A stretch of DNA of 64,000 nucleotides from Weimeria sp002480925 (GCF_052064335.1 NZ_JBQHVU010000006.1:1-64000), one strand, 5' to 3'. Positions 43,516 through 52,858 are shown, counted from the stretch's first letter. Translations and numbers: made by a program. The notes: generated by a model not told the origin, from the letters alone.

Positions 43516-44862
43516 ATGACAAAAGCAATGACTGACGGGCCCATTCTGCCTCAGATCCTGAAATTTTCCATCCCTCTTCTTCTGGGTAATATAGTCCAGC
43601 AGACCTACAATATGATGGATGCAGTGATAGTAGGGCGTTCTCTGGGTGCCAACGCTCTCGGAGCCGTTGGCGCTACAAGCAGCGTACAGTTCCTGGTCCT
43701 CGGCCTCTGCATAGGCATGTGCGTAGGCTTTGCTGTCCCTGTGGCCCAGAGGTTCGGAGCAGGAGATCACGCTGACATGCGCAGATTCATCTACAACAGC
43801 TACATCCTTACCGGGATCTCCATGCTTATCATAACGACAGTCACTGCGCTTTTATGCAGTCCCATCCTTCATGTGCTCCGCACACCTGACCAGATCTTTC
43901 ATGAGACCTATCTCTACCTTCTGATCATATTCTTAGGGATACCGGCAACTCTCTCCTACAACCTTCTGTCGTCTATCCTCAGGGCTGTAGGAGACTCGAC
44001 AACACCCTTTATCTTTCTTGTGATAAGCGCCTGCTTAAACATCTTCCTGGACCTCTTCTGCATACTCATCCTGCATCTTGGAGTTCCGGGAGCCGCGCTT
44101 GCGACTATCACCTCCCAGGCCGTATCGGCAGTGCTCTGCTTCCTTTATATGAGAAAAAAATATCCCATCCTTAGCATAAGGCCAGAGGAGAGATATTTCG
44201 ATAAAAAAAAGGCCGGAAAGCTTCTGTATATGGCTCTGCCCATGGGACTGCAGTTCTCGATCACAGCTATCGGATCCATGGTCATGCAGTCCGCAAACAA
44301 TTCCTTAGGCTCGCTTTATACATCAGCCTTCTCAGCATCACTTCGTATCAAGCAGATGGCTATGTGTCCATTTGACGCTATAGCCTCTGCCGTTTCGACC
44401 TTCGTAGGGCAGAACTACGGAGCCAGAAAGCGTGAGCGGATAAAGCGAGGTATACTCGAGGGCGCTTCTGCCGGAGTTGTCTACGGTATAGCCATAGGGC
44501 TTGTCCTGATCTTCTTCGGAAGGGATCTCTCTACCCTTTTCCTTTCGGACAAGGGAGGAGTGACCGCAAGAATCCTTGATGCTTCTGCCCTCTTCCTAAA
44601 GTGCTCCGGCTTCTTCTACTGGTCACTCGGCATACTAAACGTCGTGCGTCTGGCTGTCCAGGCTCTCGGCTATTCGAATCTGGCCATATTCTCCGGAGTC
44701 ATAGAAATGGCTGCCCGCTCAGTAATGGCTCTCTGCTTGGCTCCCGCCTACGGCTTTATAGTCATATGCTTTACAGATCAGGCAGCATGGATCACAGCGA
44801 CCATATATTCAAGCCTGATCTGTGCATATGTGGTAAGAAAGAAACTCTCCTTTACCTCCTGA
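43516..44862 (+). CDS. MATE-family efflux transporter
   Basis: A 448-residue membrane protein with about 12 hydrophobic segments and the MATE signatures PLLLGNIVQQTYNMMDAVIVG near the start and the mirrored SAFSASLRIKQMAMCPFDAI in the second half. It exports cations or drugs with Na+ or H+. The start is ATG 43516 behind GTTGGAGGC; an upstream in-frame ATG at 43459 lies in the promoter. Its 3' end overlaps that of clpB by 11 bases. Confidence 0.93.
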   Translation: MTKAMTDGPILPQILKFSIPLLLGNIVQQTYNMMDAVIVGRSLGANALGAVGATSSVQFLVLGLCIGMCVGFAVPVAQRFGAGDHADMRRFIYNSYILTGISMLIITTVTALLCSPILHVLRTPDQIFHETYLYLLIIFLGIPATLSYNLLSSILRAVGDSTTPFIFLVISACLNIFLDLFCILILHLGVPGAALATITSQAVSAVLCFLYMRKKYPILSIRPEERYFDKKKAGKLLYMALPMGLQFSITAIGSMVMQSANNSLGSLYTSAFSASLRIKQMAMCPFDAIASAVSTFVGQNYGARKRERIKRGILEGASAGVVYGIAIGLVLIFFGRDLSTLFLSDKGGVTARILDASALFLKCSGFFYWSLGILNVVRLAVQALGYSNLAIFSGVIEMAARSVMALCLAPAYGFIVICFTDQAAWITATIYSSLICAYVVRKKLSFTS

Positions 44863-47542
44863 CGTAAGCGTAAAGCTCCTCTGTAGCTGCACCGCCAGTA
44901 AGAGAGTCAAGGGTATTTGCAGATGGAGAATCCTCTGTGAAAAGGTCATCCGCATCTGCCTTCTTCTCCTCGTGAACTGTCGGAGCCTTCTTGTCAATCA
45001 TTATGGTATCGCCCTTTTCGGCCTTGCCCTCAAGGATTATCCTTGCAGCAAGAGTCTCGACATGCTTCTGCAAAAACCTCCTCAAAGGTCTTGCTCCGTA
45101 TACCGGATCGAAGCCATGATCTATGATATACTTAGTCGCCTCAGGAGTCAGCTCTACCTTGAGCTCCCTTTCTGAGAGACGGCTGTTTAATCTCCTCATT
45201 AGAAGTCCTACTATATGGCTTATATTGTCCTTGGTCAGAGGATGGAACATTATGATCTCATCAAGCCTGTTCAGGAACTCCGGTCTGAAGGCCTTCCTGA
45301 GCTCACCCTCTACAGCTGCTCTCGCTCTCTCAGATATAGTTCCGTCAGCCTCTATCCCTCCCAGAAGCTCCTGGGAACCGAGATTTGAGGTAAGTATTAT
45401 TATAGTGTTCTTGAAGTCAACTGTCCTGCCCTGAGAATCCGTTATACGTCCATCATCAAGCACCTGGAGCAGGATATTGAAGACATCCGGATGAGCCTTT
45501 TCCACCTCATCAAAGAGCACTACAGAATACGGCTTCCTGCGGACTGCCTCTGTCAGCTGACCGCCCTCATCATAGCCCACATATCCTGGAGGAGCTCCGA
45601 TGAGACGTGAGACTGAATACTTCTCCATATACTCGGTCATATCGATACGGACTATATTGTTCTCATTATCAAAAAGCGACTCGGCAAGCGTCTTTGCAAG
45701 CTCTGTCTTTCCTACTCCTGTAGGTCCCAGGAAGAGGAATGAGCCTATAGGTCTGTTAGGATCCTTTATACCTGCACGCGAACGAAGGATAGCATCGGTA
45801 ACCTTCTCGACTGCCTCATCCTGTCCGACTACTCTCTTATGGAGCTCGTCTCCCAGGTGCAGTATCTTGTTCCTCTGCGATTCATTAAGTCTTGTCACAG
45901 GGATTCCTGTCCAGCGGCTTACGATAGCTGCTATCTCATCCTCATCGACTGCCTCGTGGACCAGCTTTAAGTCATCGCTCTTTACCTTGCTCTCCTCCTG
46001 ATTCAGCTCCTTTGTAAGCTCAGGTAGCTTTCCGTTCTGCAGCTCGGCCATCTTATTGTAATCGCCCTCACGCTCTGCGCGTTCGATCTGCTTATGGATG
46101 TCAGCTATCTGCTCACGCAGCTTAGCCGGACGGTCAACTGCATTCTTTTCATTTTCCCATTCGGCATTCAGGCTGGTAAGCTTCTCATTATTCTCAGCAA
46201 GCTCCTTCTTTACCTCATCAAGACGGGCCCTGCTCATCTCATCCGTCTCCTTTTCAAGAGACATCTCATCAAGACGCAGCTGTATATTCTTATGCTCTAA
46301 CTCATCTATCTCCTCAGGCTTGGACTCCTTCTCTGTCTTGATCTGGGCGCAGGCCTCATCTATTAAGTCTATGGCCTTGTCCGGAAGGAATCTGTCTGTT
46401 ATATATCTGTTCGAAAGCTCCGCTGCCGCTATAAGGGCATTGTCTGTGATCCTCACTCCGTGATAGGTCTGGTAATTCTCACGGAGTCCACGAAGGATAG
46501 TGATGGTCTCATCGACTGTCGGCTCATCCACCATCACCCTCTGGAAACGTCTCTCAAGGGCTGCGTCCTTTTCTATATATTCCCTGTATTCATTGAGAGT
46601 GGTTGCCCCTATGCAGTGCAGTTCTCCTCTCGCAAGCATTGGCTTTAAGAGATTGCCGGCATCCATTGCGCCCTCGCTCTTTCCGGCGCCTACGATCAGA
46701 TGCAGCTCATCTATGAAAAGTATGATATGGCCCTCGGACTTCTTCACCTCATTAAGTACAGCCTTAAGCCTCTCCTCGAACTCTCCTCTGTACTTGGCTC
46801 CGGCAATGAGGGAACCCATATCAAGCGAAAAAATCTTCTTGTCCTTCAGATTGTCAGGCACATCGCCCTTTACTATCCTCTGGGCAAGTCCCTCTACCAC
46901 TGCGGTCTTTCCTACTCCCGGCTCGCCTATAAGGACCGGGTTGTTCTTGGTCTTACGGCTCAGGATACGGACCACATTACGGATCTCGTCATCACGTCCT
47001 ATTATAGGATCAAGCTTCTGATCCCTGGCCTTGGCGACCAGATCCTCTCCGTACTTCTCCAGAGAGTCATAGGTATCCTCAGGATTATCACTTGTGACCT
47101 TCTGATTGCCTCTTACAGTTGATAATGCCTGAAGGAATCTGTCTCTTGTGATACCGAACTCCCTGAACTTTTCCTTTATCTTATCATCCGGATGATCGAT
47201 AAGTGACAGGAAGATATGCTCTACAGAGACATAATCGTCTCCCATCTTCTTAGCCTCATCCTCGGCATGTAAAAGCGTATCATTTAAATATCTGTCGACA
47301 TACTGCTGACCTGCTCCCGATACCTTCGGCAGGTTCTGCACCATCATCGTCGCGTCATTCGTGAAATAACCTACATCTATGTCCATCTTCTCGAAGAGCT
47401 TAGGGATAAGCCCTTCCTCCTGACGCATAAGAGCCAGAAGCAGATGCTCCTCTGTGATCTGCTGGTTCCCATAGTCGCTTGAGAGCTTCTCGGCATCCTG
47501 AACTGCCTCCATGCTCTTCTGCGTGAACTTGCTTATATTCAT
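44852..47542 (-). CDS. clpB: ClpB disaggregase
   Basis: An 896-residue Hsp100 chaperone. N-domain with the two Clp repeats (1-145), first AAA+ domain with GEPGVGKTAVVEGLA (about 205), middle coiled-coil domain (about 400-520), second AAA+ with GPTGVGKTELAKTLAE (about 600) and RPEFLNRLDEIIMF sensor region. Length is about 35 above usual, from a Glu/Asp-rich C-terminal tail. Transcription starts at a strong promoter overlapped by a CIRCE operator, so it belongs to the HrcA regulon. It follows birA but with its own promoter. Confidence 0.96.
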   Translation of the reverse strand: MNISKFTQKSMEAVQDAEKLSSDYGNQQITEEHLLLALMRQEEGLIPKLFEKMDIDVGYFTNDATMMVQNLPKVSGAGQQYVDRYLNDTLLHAEDEAKKMGDDYVSVEHIFLSLIDHPDDKIKEKFREFGITRDRFLQALSTVRGNQKVTSDNPEDTYDSLEKYGEDLVAKARDQKLDPIIGRDDEIRNVVRILSRKTKNNPVLIGEPGVGKTAVVEGLAQRIVKGDVPDNLKDKKIFSLDMGSLIAGAKYRGEFEERLKAVLNEVKKSEGHIILFIDELHLIVGAGKSEGAMDAGNLLKPMLARGELHCIGATTLNEYREYIEKDAALERRFQRVMVDEPTVDETITILRGLRENYQTYHGVRITDNALIAAAELSNRYITDRFLPDKAIDLIDEACAQIKTEKESKPEEIDELEHKNIQLRLDEMSLEKETDEMSRARLDEVKKELAENNEKLTSLNAEWENEKNAVDRPAKLREQIADIHKQIERAEREGDYNKMAELQNGKLPELTKELNQEESKVKSDDLKLVHEAVDEDEIAAIVSRWTGIPVTRLNESQRNKILHLGDELHKRVVGQDEAVEKVTDAILRSRAGIKDPNRPIGSFLFLGPTGVGKTELAKTLAESLFDNENNIVRIDMTEYMEKYSVSRLIGAPPGYVGYDEGGQLTEAVRRKPYSVVLFDEVEKAHPDVFNILLQVLDDGRITDSQGRTVDFKNTIIILTSNLGSQELLGGIEADGTISERARAAVEGELRKAFRPEFLNRLDEIIMFHPLTKDNISHIVGLLMRRLNSRLSERELKVELTPEATKYIIDHGFDPVYGARPLRRFLQKHVETLAARIILEGKAEKGDTIMIDKKAPTVHEEKKADADDLFTEDSPSANTLDSLTGGAATEELYAYVRR

Positions 47543-47567
47543 AGGGTTTCCTCCTTCCCGTTATCAT

Positions 47568-47600
47568 AAAAGGCGCGCCGGAATACCAGGCGCACCTTTT
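47568..47600 (-). promoter_or_regulatory. Hairpin in the clpB 5' leader
   Basis: Minus strand AAAAGGTGCGCC, a 9-base loop, GGCGCGCCTTTT: a 12-bp stem with one G-T pair, followed by ATGATAA. It begins about 10 bases after the predicted start of transcription and ends about 25 bases before the clpB ATG. It could be a stabilising 5' hairpin, an attenuator, or the terminator for birA read-through. Confidence 0.6.
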
Positions 47601-47615
47601 TGTTTCGACATATAT

Positions 47616-47644
47616 GTTATATCACGGATTGTTAGCACTGTCAA
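47616..47644 (-). promoter_or_regulatory. clpB sigma-A promoter
   Basis: Minus strand TTGACA (47639-47644), exactly 17 bases, TATAAC (47616-47621). The -35 lies inside the CIRCE element, so bound HrcA would block RNA polymerase. Confidence 0.9.
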
Positions 47645-47658
47645 TAGGTGAGTGCTAA
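47632..47658. promoter_or_regulatory. CIRCE operator (HrcA binding site)
   Basis: TTAGCACTG-N9-GAGTGCTAA at 47632-47658 matches the CIRCE consensus TTAGCACTC-N9-GAGTGCTAA with one mismatch. It lies between birA and clpB and overlaps the clpB -35 box. This is the known heat-shock operator of Firmicutes. Confidence 0.95.
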
Positions 47659-47662
47659 TTTT

Positions 47663-48430
47663 TCAAACATATCCATAAAGACCCCTGACATGGACCTCAC
47701 CTGAGTCAACCGCGGTAACTGTCCCGTCATCCCTTCTTATCAGAAGCTTCCCTTCCGGATCCATCTCAAGGGCTATCCCGCAGAAATCCTTTATCTGATG
47801 GATCACCCTGACACGTTTGTTTTTATTTATAAGCCTACTGTTATAGACAGGCAGGATATCTCCCAGCTGGCCTCCGTCCCTTACAAAGGCCTGATAGTGG
47901 GAAAGGAAATGTCTCCATATAGCCTCTACGACTGCCTTTCTAGAGGCGCGCGCCCCGCCAAGCTCCAGATCCAGCGAGGTAGCCATGTCCCTGATCTCCG
48001 GAGCGAAATCCTCCTTCCTGTGATGGACATTCACACCTATCCCCACGACTACGTTCTCTGCGACACCTTTATCTGCCTCAAGCTCTGTCAGTATGCCGCA
48101 GATCTTTTTCCCTCCGATCAGGACGTCATTGGGCCACTTGATCTGGGTGGCAAGGTCATACAGCTCCTCTACGGCCTCGGCAACAGAAACGCCTGCCAGG
48201 ATAGTAAGCCTGGGCAGATGGTCCATAGCTATTCCCTCAGGATAGATGAGCATTGATGTCGCTACCGACACTCCCTCCGGAGATATCCATGAATGTCCGC
48301 TCCTTCCGCGTCCGGCCGTCTGCTCTCCTGCCGAGACCACAGTGAAATTCTTAGCTCCTGCATGGGCAAGCCTTTTTGCCTCCAGATTTGTCGAATCAAT
48401 GGTATCATAATATTTATAAACAGCTTCCAT
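47663..48430 (-). CDS. birA: Biotin--[acetyl-CoA-carboxylase] ligase, without DNA-binding domain
   Basis: A 255-residue biotin protein ligase. Catalytic loop GEQTAGRGRSGHSW (about 31-44), IKWPNDVLIGGKKICGILTE (about 97-116) and GIGVNVHH, with a small C-terminal SH3-like domain (RVRVIHQIKDFCGIALEMD). The N-terminal winged helix of the repressor-type BirA is missing, so it is an enzyme only. Its start overlaps the GH3 stop by 17 bases. Confidence 0.94.
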   Translation of the reverse strand: MEAVYKYYDTIDSTNLEAKRLAHAGAKNFTVVSAGEQTAGRGRSGHSWISPEGVSVATSMLIYPEGIAMDHLPRLTILAGVSVAEAVEELYDLATQIKWPNDVLIGGKKICGILTELEADKGVAENVVVGIGVNVHHRKEDFAPEIRDMATSLDLELGGARASRKAVVEAIWRHFLSHYQAFVRDGGQLGDILPVYNSRLINKNKRVRVIHQIKDFCGIALEMDPEGKLLIRRDDGTVTAVDSGEVHVRGLYGYV

Positions 48431-50699
48431 AATCCTGATCCCTTTTAAGGTCTCTTATAAAACCAAGCACCTCTGCTGCGTTTTTCTGCAGCTCTCCTAG
48501 AGTAAGCGTCCTTTCTATATTGTCATCATGGATAAAGGAGGCCACGTCTACGCCAAGTCCTCCCGGCATAAGGACATTGACCCCGGCTCTTACCCTGTAG
48601 GCATTGTCACGTACTCCGGGGAACTCAGGGCTTTCTGCCATCTGCATCCACCAGTCTGTGATCACAAGCCCCTTAAAGCCCCATTCGCGTCTAAGAAGCG
48701 TTGTCACAAGATCGTAATTATAATGCGACCAGATCCCGTTCACCTTATTATAGCTTGTCATTATGCACTTAGGATGGGCATCCCTTATCACCATATAAAA
48801 GGCCTTAAGATAGATCTCACGCAGGGTTCTTTCATCTACGCAGCTGTCATTTCTGTTCCTGTTTGTCTCCTGATCATTGCAGGCGAAATGCTTGATGCAG
48901 GCTGCTGCCCCGTGACGCTCGAGCCCTCTCACTGCTGCCGATGCTATCCTACCGGTCAGATACGGATCCTCTGAATAATATTCGAAGTTCCTGCCGCAGA
49001 GAGGATTCCTCTGTATATTCATACCGGGGCCCAGGAAGATATCGACACCGTAGTGCTTCATCTCATCGGCCTCTCTTTCATACATCTGCTCTACAAGAAG
49101 CGGATTGTAGCTTGCTGCAAGCGCCGTTCCTATAGGAAGCAGGGCGCAGTAATAGTTGATCCTGAGTCCCGACGGGCCGTCAGATGTATTCACGACCGGT
49201 ATTCCCCTGCTTCTGAGCCTTTCCGTGATACCTCCGAACACTCCGGTATTTCCCTTTACAGAAAGAGAGGAGTCCATAGGCCCCTCGCCTCTCGACAGGT
49301 CAGAAAGCTCCTCTGGGCTTAACTGTGCGACAAAATCGCATAGCCTCTTCTCTCCCTTTATAACAGAAGAGAAATCGATCCTCTGATCCGAAGCAGTCCC
49401 TATCTCATCCGGCATATTGTCTATGATCCTTTGCTTAAGCTGATCGGAGCTTTCAGTGATCGTTTCACATTTTTTAACTATCTGCCTTCTGTCTATACAG
49501 ATACTTCCCTGACGTGAATAGAGATCTATCGGAGAGTTCCCAAGGAAAAATCCATAATCGCCTTTCTCGCGGATATAGCTGCATGAATCCGGATCAAATA
49601 CATCAAGCTGGTCCTTTTCTATGAAAAGCTCCACATATTCGCTCTCACCCGGAGCAAGCTCATCCGACTTGACAAAGGCTGCAAGCTCGGGGCTTCGGTT
49701 GGGCTTCTTCAGATAGACCTGGGCCAGGCCCTTACCTGAGCGCCTTCCTGTATTCCTTATCTCTGCTCCCATCACAAAGCCTCCATGCGCCTCAGAAAGA
49801 CCCCTGCCTGTGATCTCAAAGGTGGTATAGGAAAGTCCGTATCCAAACGGATAGAGAATCCTCTCCGGCGTCCTGTAAAGCCCGCGATAACCTACATCAA
49901 GGCCTTCCTTATACTCATTCCTGTCCGGATCTCCGAAATATGCAGATGAAGGATAGTCCTCATAACGCCTGGCTATGGTCTGTGTCAGATGTCCTGACGG
50001 AGAGATACGGCCAGTCACCACATCAGCCACCGCATGTCCCATCTCCTGCCCCAGCTGCCAGATTATCATAGCTCCCTTTATATGGCTGTAGTCAGAAAGC
50101 CATGAGAGATCTATGATATTTCCTATGTTTAACAGAACGATCACCTGTTCAAAGTTTTTATCTATCTGGCTAAGAAGCTCTCTCTCATCCTGACTCAGAT
50201 AGTATTCGCCCTCCTTTAAGGACAGGTCTCCGTCCTCGCCTGCTGCTCTTCCTATGACGACTATGGCCTTGTCATTTTCTGCTGCAGCCCGCCTTATCTG
50301 CTCTTCATCAAGCGGCATCTCAGGGTAGGAATAAGCCCATCTGCCCCATTCACCGGCGCTTACCGGATTAGCCCCACACCATTCACGGTAGCTGCGGGAA
50401 AGCTCCTTATCAAGTCTAAGGCCTGCTGCCTCCAGTCCGTCCAGGACAGATACCTTATGAAGCGCCTTTACATCACCGCCACTGCCGTAGCCCACATAAA
50501 AGGTGTCCACCTGGCATCTCCCGAACAGGGCCAGTCTCTCATCTCCGACCGGAAGCACATCGTCATCATTTCTTAGCAGGACTATGCCCTCTGCTCCTGC
50601 CCTTCTTATGGCATCCGCCATTCCCGGTGTGTTGTACCTATCCCCCACTACCTCCGCAGAAATCCCCTGCGCAAGCTCCAAAACCTTTTCCTCGCTCAT
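48414..50699 (-). CDS. Circularly permuted GH3 beta-glucosidase-like enzyme
   Basis: A 761-residue intracellular GH3 enzyme with reversed domain order. The alpha/beta-sandwich (GH3 C-domain) comes first (about 30-260, GAEGIVLLRNDDDVLP, GRAAGEDGDLS), then a fibronectin-like domain (about 300-375, FPYGYGLSYTTFEI-like region before it), and the TIM barrel last (about 430-740). The latter has NTSDGPSGLRINYY, GPGMNIQRNPLCGRNFEYYSEDPYL, CIKHFACNDQETNRNRND and the nucleophile Asp in LVITDWWM. This arrangement is known from Ruminococcus and Butyrivibrio beta-glucosidases. No signal peptide. It lies 22 bases after an Lrp-type regulator. Confidence 0.92.
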   Translation of the reverse strand: MSEEKVLELAQGISAEVVGDRYNTPGMADAIRRAGAEGIVLLRNDDDVLPVGDERLALFGRCQVDTFYVGYGSGGDVKALHKVSVLDGLEAAGLRLDKELSRSYREWCGANPVSAGEWGRWAYSYPEMPLDEEQIRRAAAENDKAIVVIGRAAGEDGDLSLKEGEYYLSQDERELLSQIDKNFEQVIVLLNIGNIIDLSWLSDYSHIKGAMIIWQLGQEMGHAVADVVTGRISPSGHLTQTIARRYEDYPSSAYFGDPDRNEYKEGLDVGYRGLYRTPERILYPFGYGLSYTTFEITGRGLSEAHGGFVMGAEIRNTGRRSGKGLAQVYLKKPNRSPELAAFVKSDELAPGESEYVELFIEKDQLDVFDPDSCSYIREKGDYGFFLGNSPIDLYSRQGSICIDRRQIVKKCETITESSDQLKQRIIDNMPDEIGTASDQRIDFSSVIKGEKRLCDFVAQLSPEELSDLSRGEGPMDSSLSVKGNTGVFGGITERLRSRGIPVVNTSDGPSGLRINYYCALLPIGTALAASYNPLLVEQMYEREADEMKHYGVDIFLGPGMNIQRNPLCGRNFEYYSEDPYLTGRIASAAVRGLERHGAAACIKHFACNDQETNRNRNDSCVDERTLREIYLKAFYMVIRDAHPKCIMTSYNKVNGIWSHYNYDLVTTLLRREWGFKGLVITDWWMQMAESPEFPGVRDNAYRVRAGVNVLMPGGLGVDVASFIHDDNIERTLTLGELQKNAAEVLGFIRDLKRDQDYGSCL

Positions 50700-50721
50700 T
50701 ATCCTTTTATCTCCTAAATGC

Positions 50722-51174
50722 TTATACTGGTACCGACCTGTGCTCGACCGATGTCGAGAAAACTATCAGGGTCTTTGTGTGTCCGTACTTCTGAAGTACA
50801 TTGATCAGATGATCGAGCTCCTCTGTCCTTTTGAAGACTACCTCTATGATCATAGAGTAATCGCCCGTCACGCAGTTGCACTCTATCACGTTTGGTATCC
50901 GCTCAATGAAGTCATAGAAATCGCTCTTGTCCTTTGGCGCCACCTCAAGATTTACGAATGCCTTTATATTATAGCCGAAGCATGATGTATCCACCTGGGC
51001 ATGGAAGCCTGTTATAACACCATTCTCCCGTAGTCTTTTGATCCGGGCCGAAACCGTAGGTGATGTCAGATAGAGCTCCTTTGCTATATCCTTTACAGAC
51101 ATCCTGGCATTCTCCATAAGAAGTGAAATGATCCTCTTATCTGTCTCGTCAGGCACATAGCTGTTCTCTGCCAT
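50722..51174 (-). CDS. Lrp/AsnC-family transcriptional regulator
   Basis: A 150-residue regulator: N-terminal winged helix (DKRIISLLMENARMSVKDIA, YLTSPTVSARIKRL) and a C-terminal RAM ligand domain (AFVNLEVAPKDKSDFYDF, NCVTGDYSMIIEVVF). It is first in an operon with the GH3 and birA genes and diverges from aspA. An amino-acid-sensing regulator next to aspartase suggests control of aspA, which the sequence does not prove. Confidence 0.92.
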   Translation of the reverse strand: MAENSYVPDETDKRIISLLMENARMSVKDIAKELYLTSPTVSARIKRLRENGVITGFHAQVDTSCFGYNIKAFVNLEVAPKDKSDFYDFIERIPNVIECNCVTGDYSMIIEVVFKRTEELDHLINVLQKYGHTKTLIVFSTSVEHRSVPV

Positions 51175-51224
51175 TTTTCCTCCTGCAAAACATTTTAAAG
51201 TTTAGGGCCATATATTTTTATTTT

Positions 51225-51253
51225 ATTTTGCTATATCGGGTAATTTTTGTCAA
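51225..51253 (-). promoter_or_regulatory. Promoter of the Lrp-type gene
   Basis: Minus strand TTGACA (51248-51253), 17 bases, CAAAAT (51225-51230), about 50 bases before the ATG. The whole divergent gap with aspA is very AT-rich, as is usual for Lrp-family control regions. Confidence 0.5.
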
Positions 51254-51338
51254 TACTTTGTTTTTTATTTTATGTCTTTTAATCACAGTGGAATTGTACT
51301 AGAATACAGCTCAGAGAAACAAAGTGATTGATGCAAAG

Positions 51339-51379
51339 GCGCATCGGCTTACGGAAAACGCAGGCCGTGCGCTTTTTTT
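51339..51379 (+). promoter_or_regulatory. Terminator-like hairpin in the aspA leader
   Basis: GCGCATCGGC and GCCGTGCGC pair across a 15-base loop with one bulge and are followed by seven T, all 31 bases before the aspA start. Upstream a second small stem GATGC-AAAGGC-GCATC shares its right arm with the first, so the two are mutually exclusive. This is the layout of an attenuator, but no known riboswitch was recognised. Confidence 0.5.
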
Positions 51380-51409
51380 GGTATCATTATTTCAGGAAGA
51401 AGGTTAAAC

Positions 51410-52858
51410 ATGGTAAACACAAGACTCGAAGCAGATTCAATCGGGCGCATGATGATCCCGGCAGATGCATACTATGGAGTACAGGCTCTCCGCGCAAAGG
51501 TCAATTTCAGGATCACAGGCCAGCAGATGAACAAGGAGTTCCTTCGTAATCTTGCTATAATAAAAAAGGCTGCTGCCATTGCCAACTCTCATACCGGCGA
51601 CCTTACTTCCGAAAAGGCCAGGGCCATAATGAGTGCCTGCGACCAGATCATCGCCGGAGATCTGATGGAGGCCTTCATCGTAGATCCCGTCCAGGGCGGT
51701 GCCGGCACCTCAGCAAACATGAACATGAACGAGGTCATTGCCCACAGGGCCACTGAGATCCTCGGAGGCGGCCGTGATAAATATTTCGTTCATCCCAACG
51801 ACGATGTAAACATGGGGCAGTCTACAAACGACACTATTCCTACTGCCGGAAAGATGACTGTACTAACCCTTTCCCGTCCTATGCTAGATCAGCTCGGACA
51901 CCTGTATCGTGCTCTTATGGCAAAGGCTTTTGAATTCTCAGATGTGATAAAAATGGGGCGTACCCAGCTTCAGGATGCTGTCCCTATGACTTTAGGAGAC
52001 ACCTTCCATGCCTATGCTACTATGGTGAAGCGTGCTGCTTCAAGGATCGAGAAGTCTCTTGATGAAATGAAATCCGTAAACATGGGCGGAACTGCCATTG
52101 GAAGCTGCATAAACGCATCCGGCTATTATGTGAACAATATAGTACCTATCCTGTCGAAGGTCTCCGGTCTTTCTCTAAGACAATCCGATGATCTCTTTGA
52201 TGCAACAGAGGATCTTGACGGCTTCGTGGCTGTCTCAGGAGCCATAAAGGCCGGCATGATGTCGATTTCAAAGATGTGCAACGATCTGCGCCTCCTATCA
52301 AGCGGCCCGAGATGCGGCCTTCATGAGATCAATCTTCCCGCTAGACAGAACGGCTCATCTATAATGCCTGGCAAAGTAAACCCTGTCATTCCTGAGGTCG
52401 TGACTCAGGTCGCCTTCCTCGTGGCTGGTCATGACGCTACCATAATGATGGCTGCGGAAGCCGGACAGATGGAGCTCAACGCCTTTGAACCTGTGACCTT
52501 CTACCAGCTCTTCGAGTCGATCACCTCAGTAACCGGCGCTATAAAGACTCTTGTCGACAACTGCATCCTTGATCTGACCGCCAACAAGGACCACTGCCTC
52601 TCACTGGCCGAGGGCTCTACAGGTATCGCTACTGCATTAAGCCCTAAGATAGGCTATCAGAGGGCTGCCGCTATAGCAAAGGCCGCCCTCCACAACGGGA
52701 CATCAGTCCGCGAGGAGGCCACAAAGACAGGCTGCTTCACAGAAAATGAGCTTGACAGCCTGCTCGATCTGTCGAAGGCGGTAGGGGAGGTGCGAGGCCT
52801 GAGGTCTGAGGTGCGAGGTCTGAGGTGTGAGGTCCGAGGTCTGAGGTCTGAGGTGTGA
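51410..52858 (+). CDS. aspA: Aspartate ammonia-lyase with repeat-derived C-terminus
   Basis: A 482-residue fumarase/aspartase enzyme turning aspartate into fumarate and ammonia. Family motifs are intact: GTSANMNMNEVIAHRA, STNDTIPTA, the substrate loop SSIMPGKVNPVIPE (about 320) and MGRTQLQDAVPMTLG. Residues up to about 458 (ELDSLLDLSKAV) follow the family. The last 24 residues are translated 7-nt array, giving the heptapeptide EVRGLRS three times, and replace the usual end (DPxxMTxPG). The active site should not be touched. Start behind GGAAGAAGG. Confidence 0.93.
   Translation: MVNTRLEADSIGRMMIPADAYYGVQALRAKVNFRITGQQMNKEFLRNLAIIKKAAAIANSHTGDLTSEKARAIMSACDQIIAGDLMEAFIVDPVQGGAGTSANMNMNEVIAHRATEILGGGRDKYFVHPNDDVNMGQSTNDTIPTAGKMTVLTLSRPMLDQLGHLYRALMAKAFEFSDVIKMGRTQLQDAVPMTLGDTFHAYATMVKRAASRIEKSLDEMKSVNMGGTAIGSCINASGYYVNNIVPILSKVSGLSLRQSDDLFDATEDLDGFVAVSGAIKAGMMSISKMCNDLRLLSSGPRCGLHEINLPARQNGSSIMPGKVNPVIPEVVTQVAFLVAGHDATIMMAAEAGQMELNAFEPVTFYQLFESITSVTGAIKTLVDNCILDLTANKDHCLSLAEGSTGIATALSPKIGYQRAAAIAKAALHNGTSVREEATKTGCFTENELDSLLDLSKAVGEVRGLRSEVRGLRCEVRGLRSEV

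Noticed and set aside
51331..51372. aspA leader resembling parts of a c-di-GMP riboswitch (GCAAAGG words)
   Set aside because: The three-way junction and conserved core of GEMM-type RNAs are not present.
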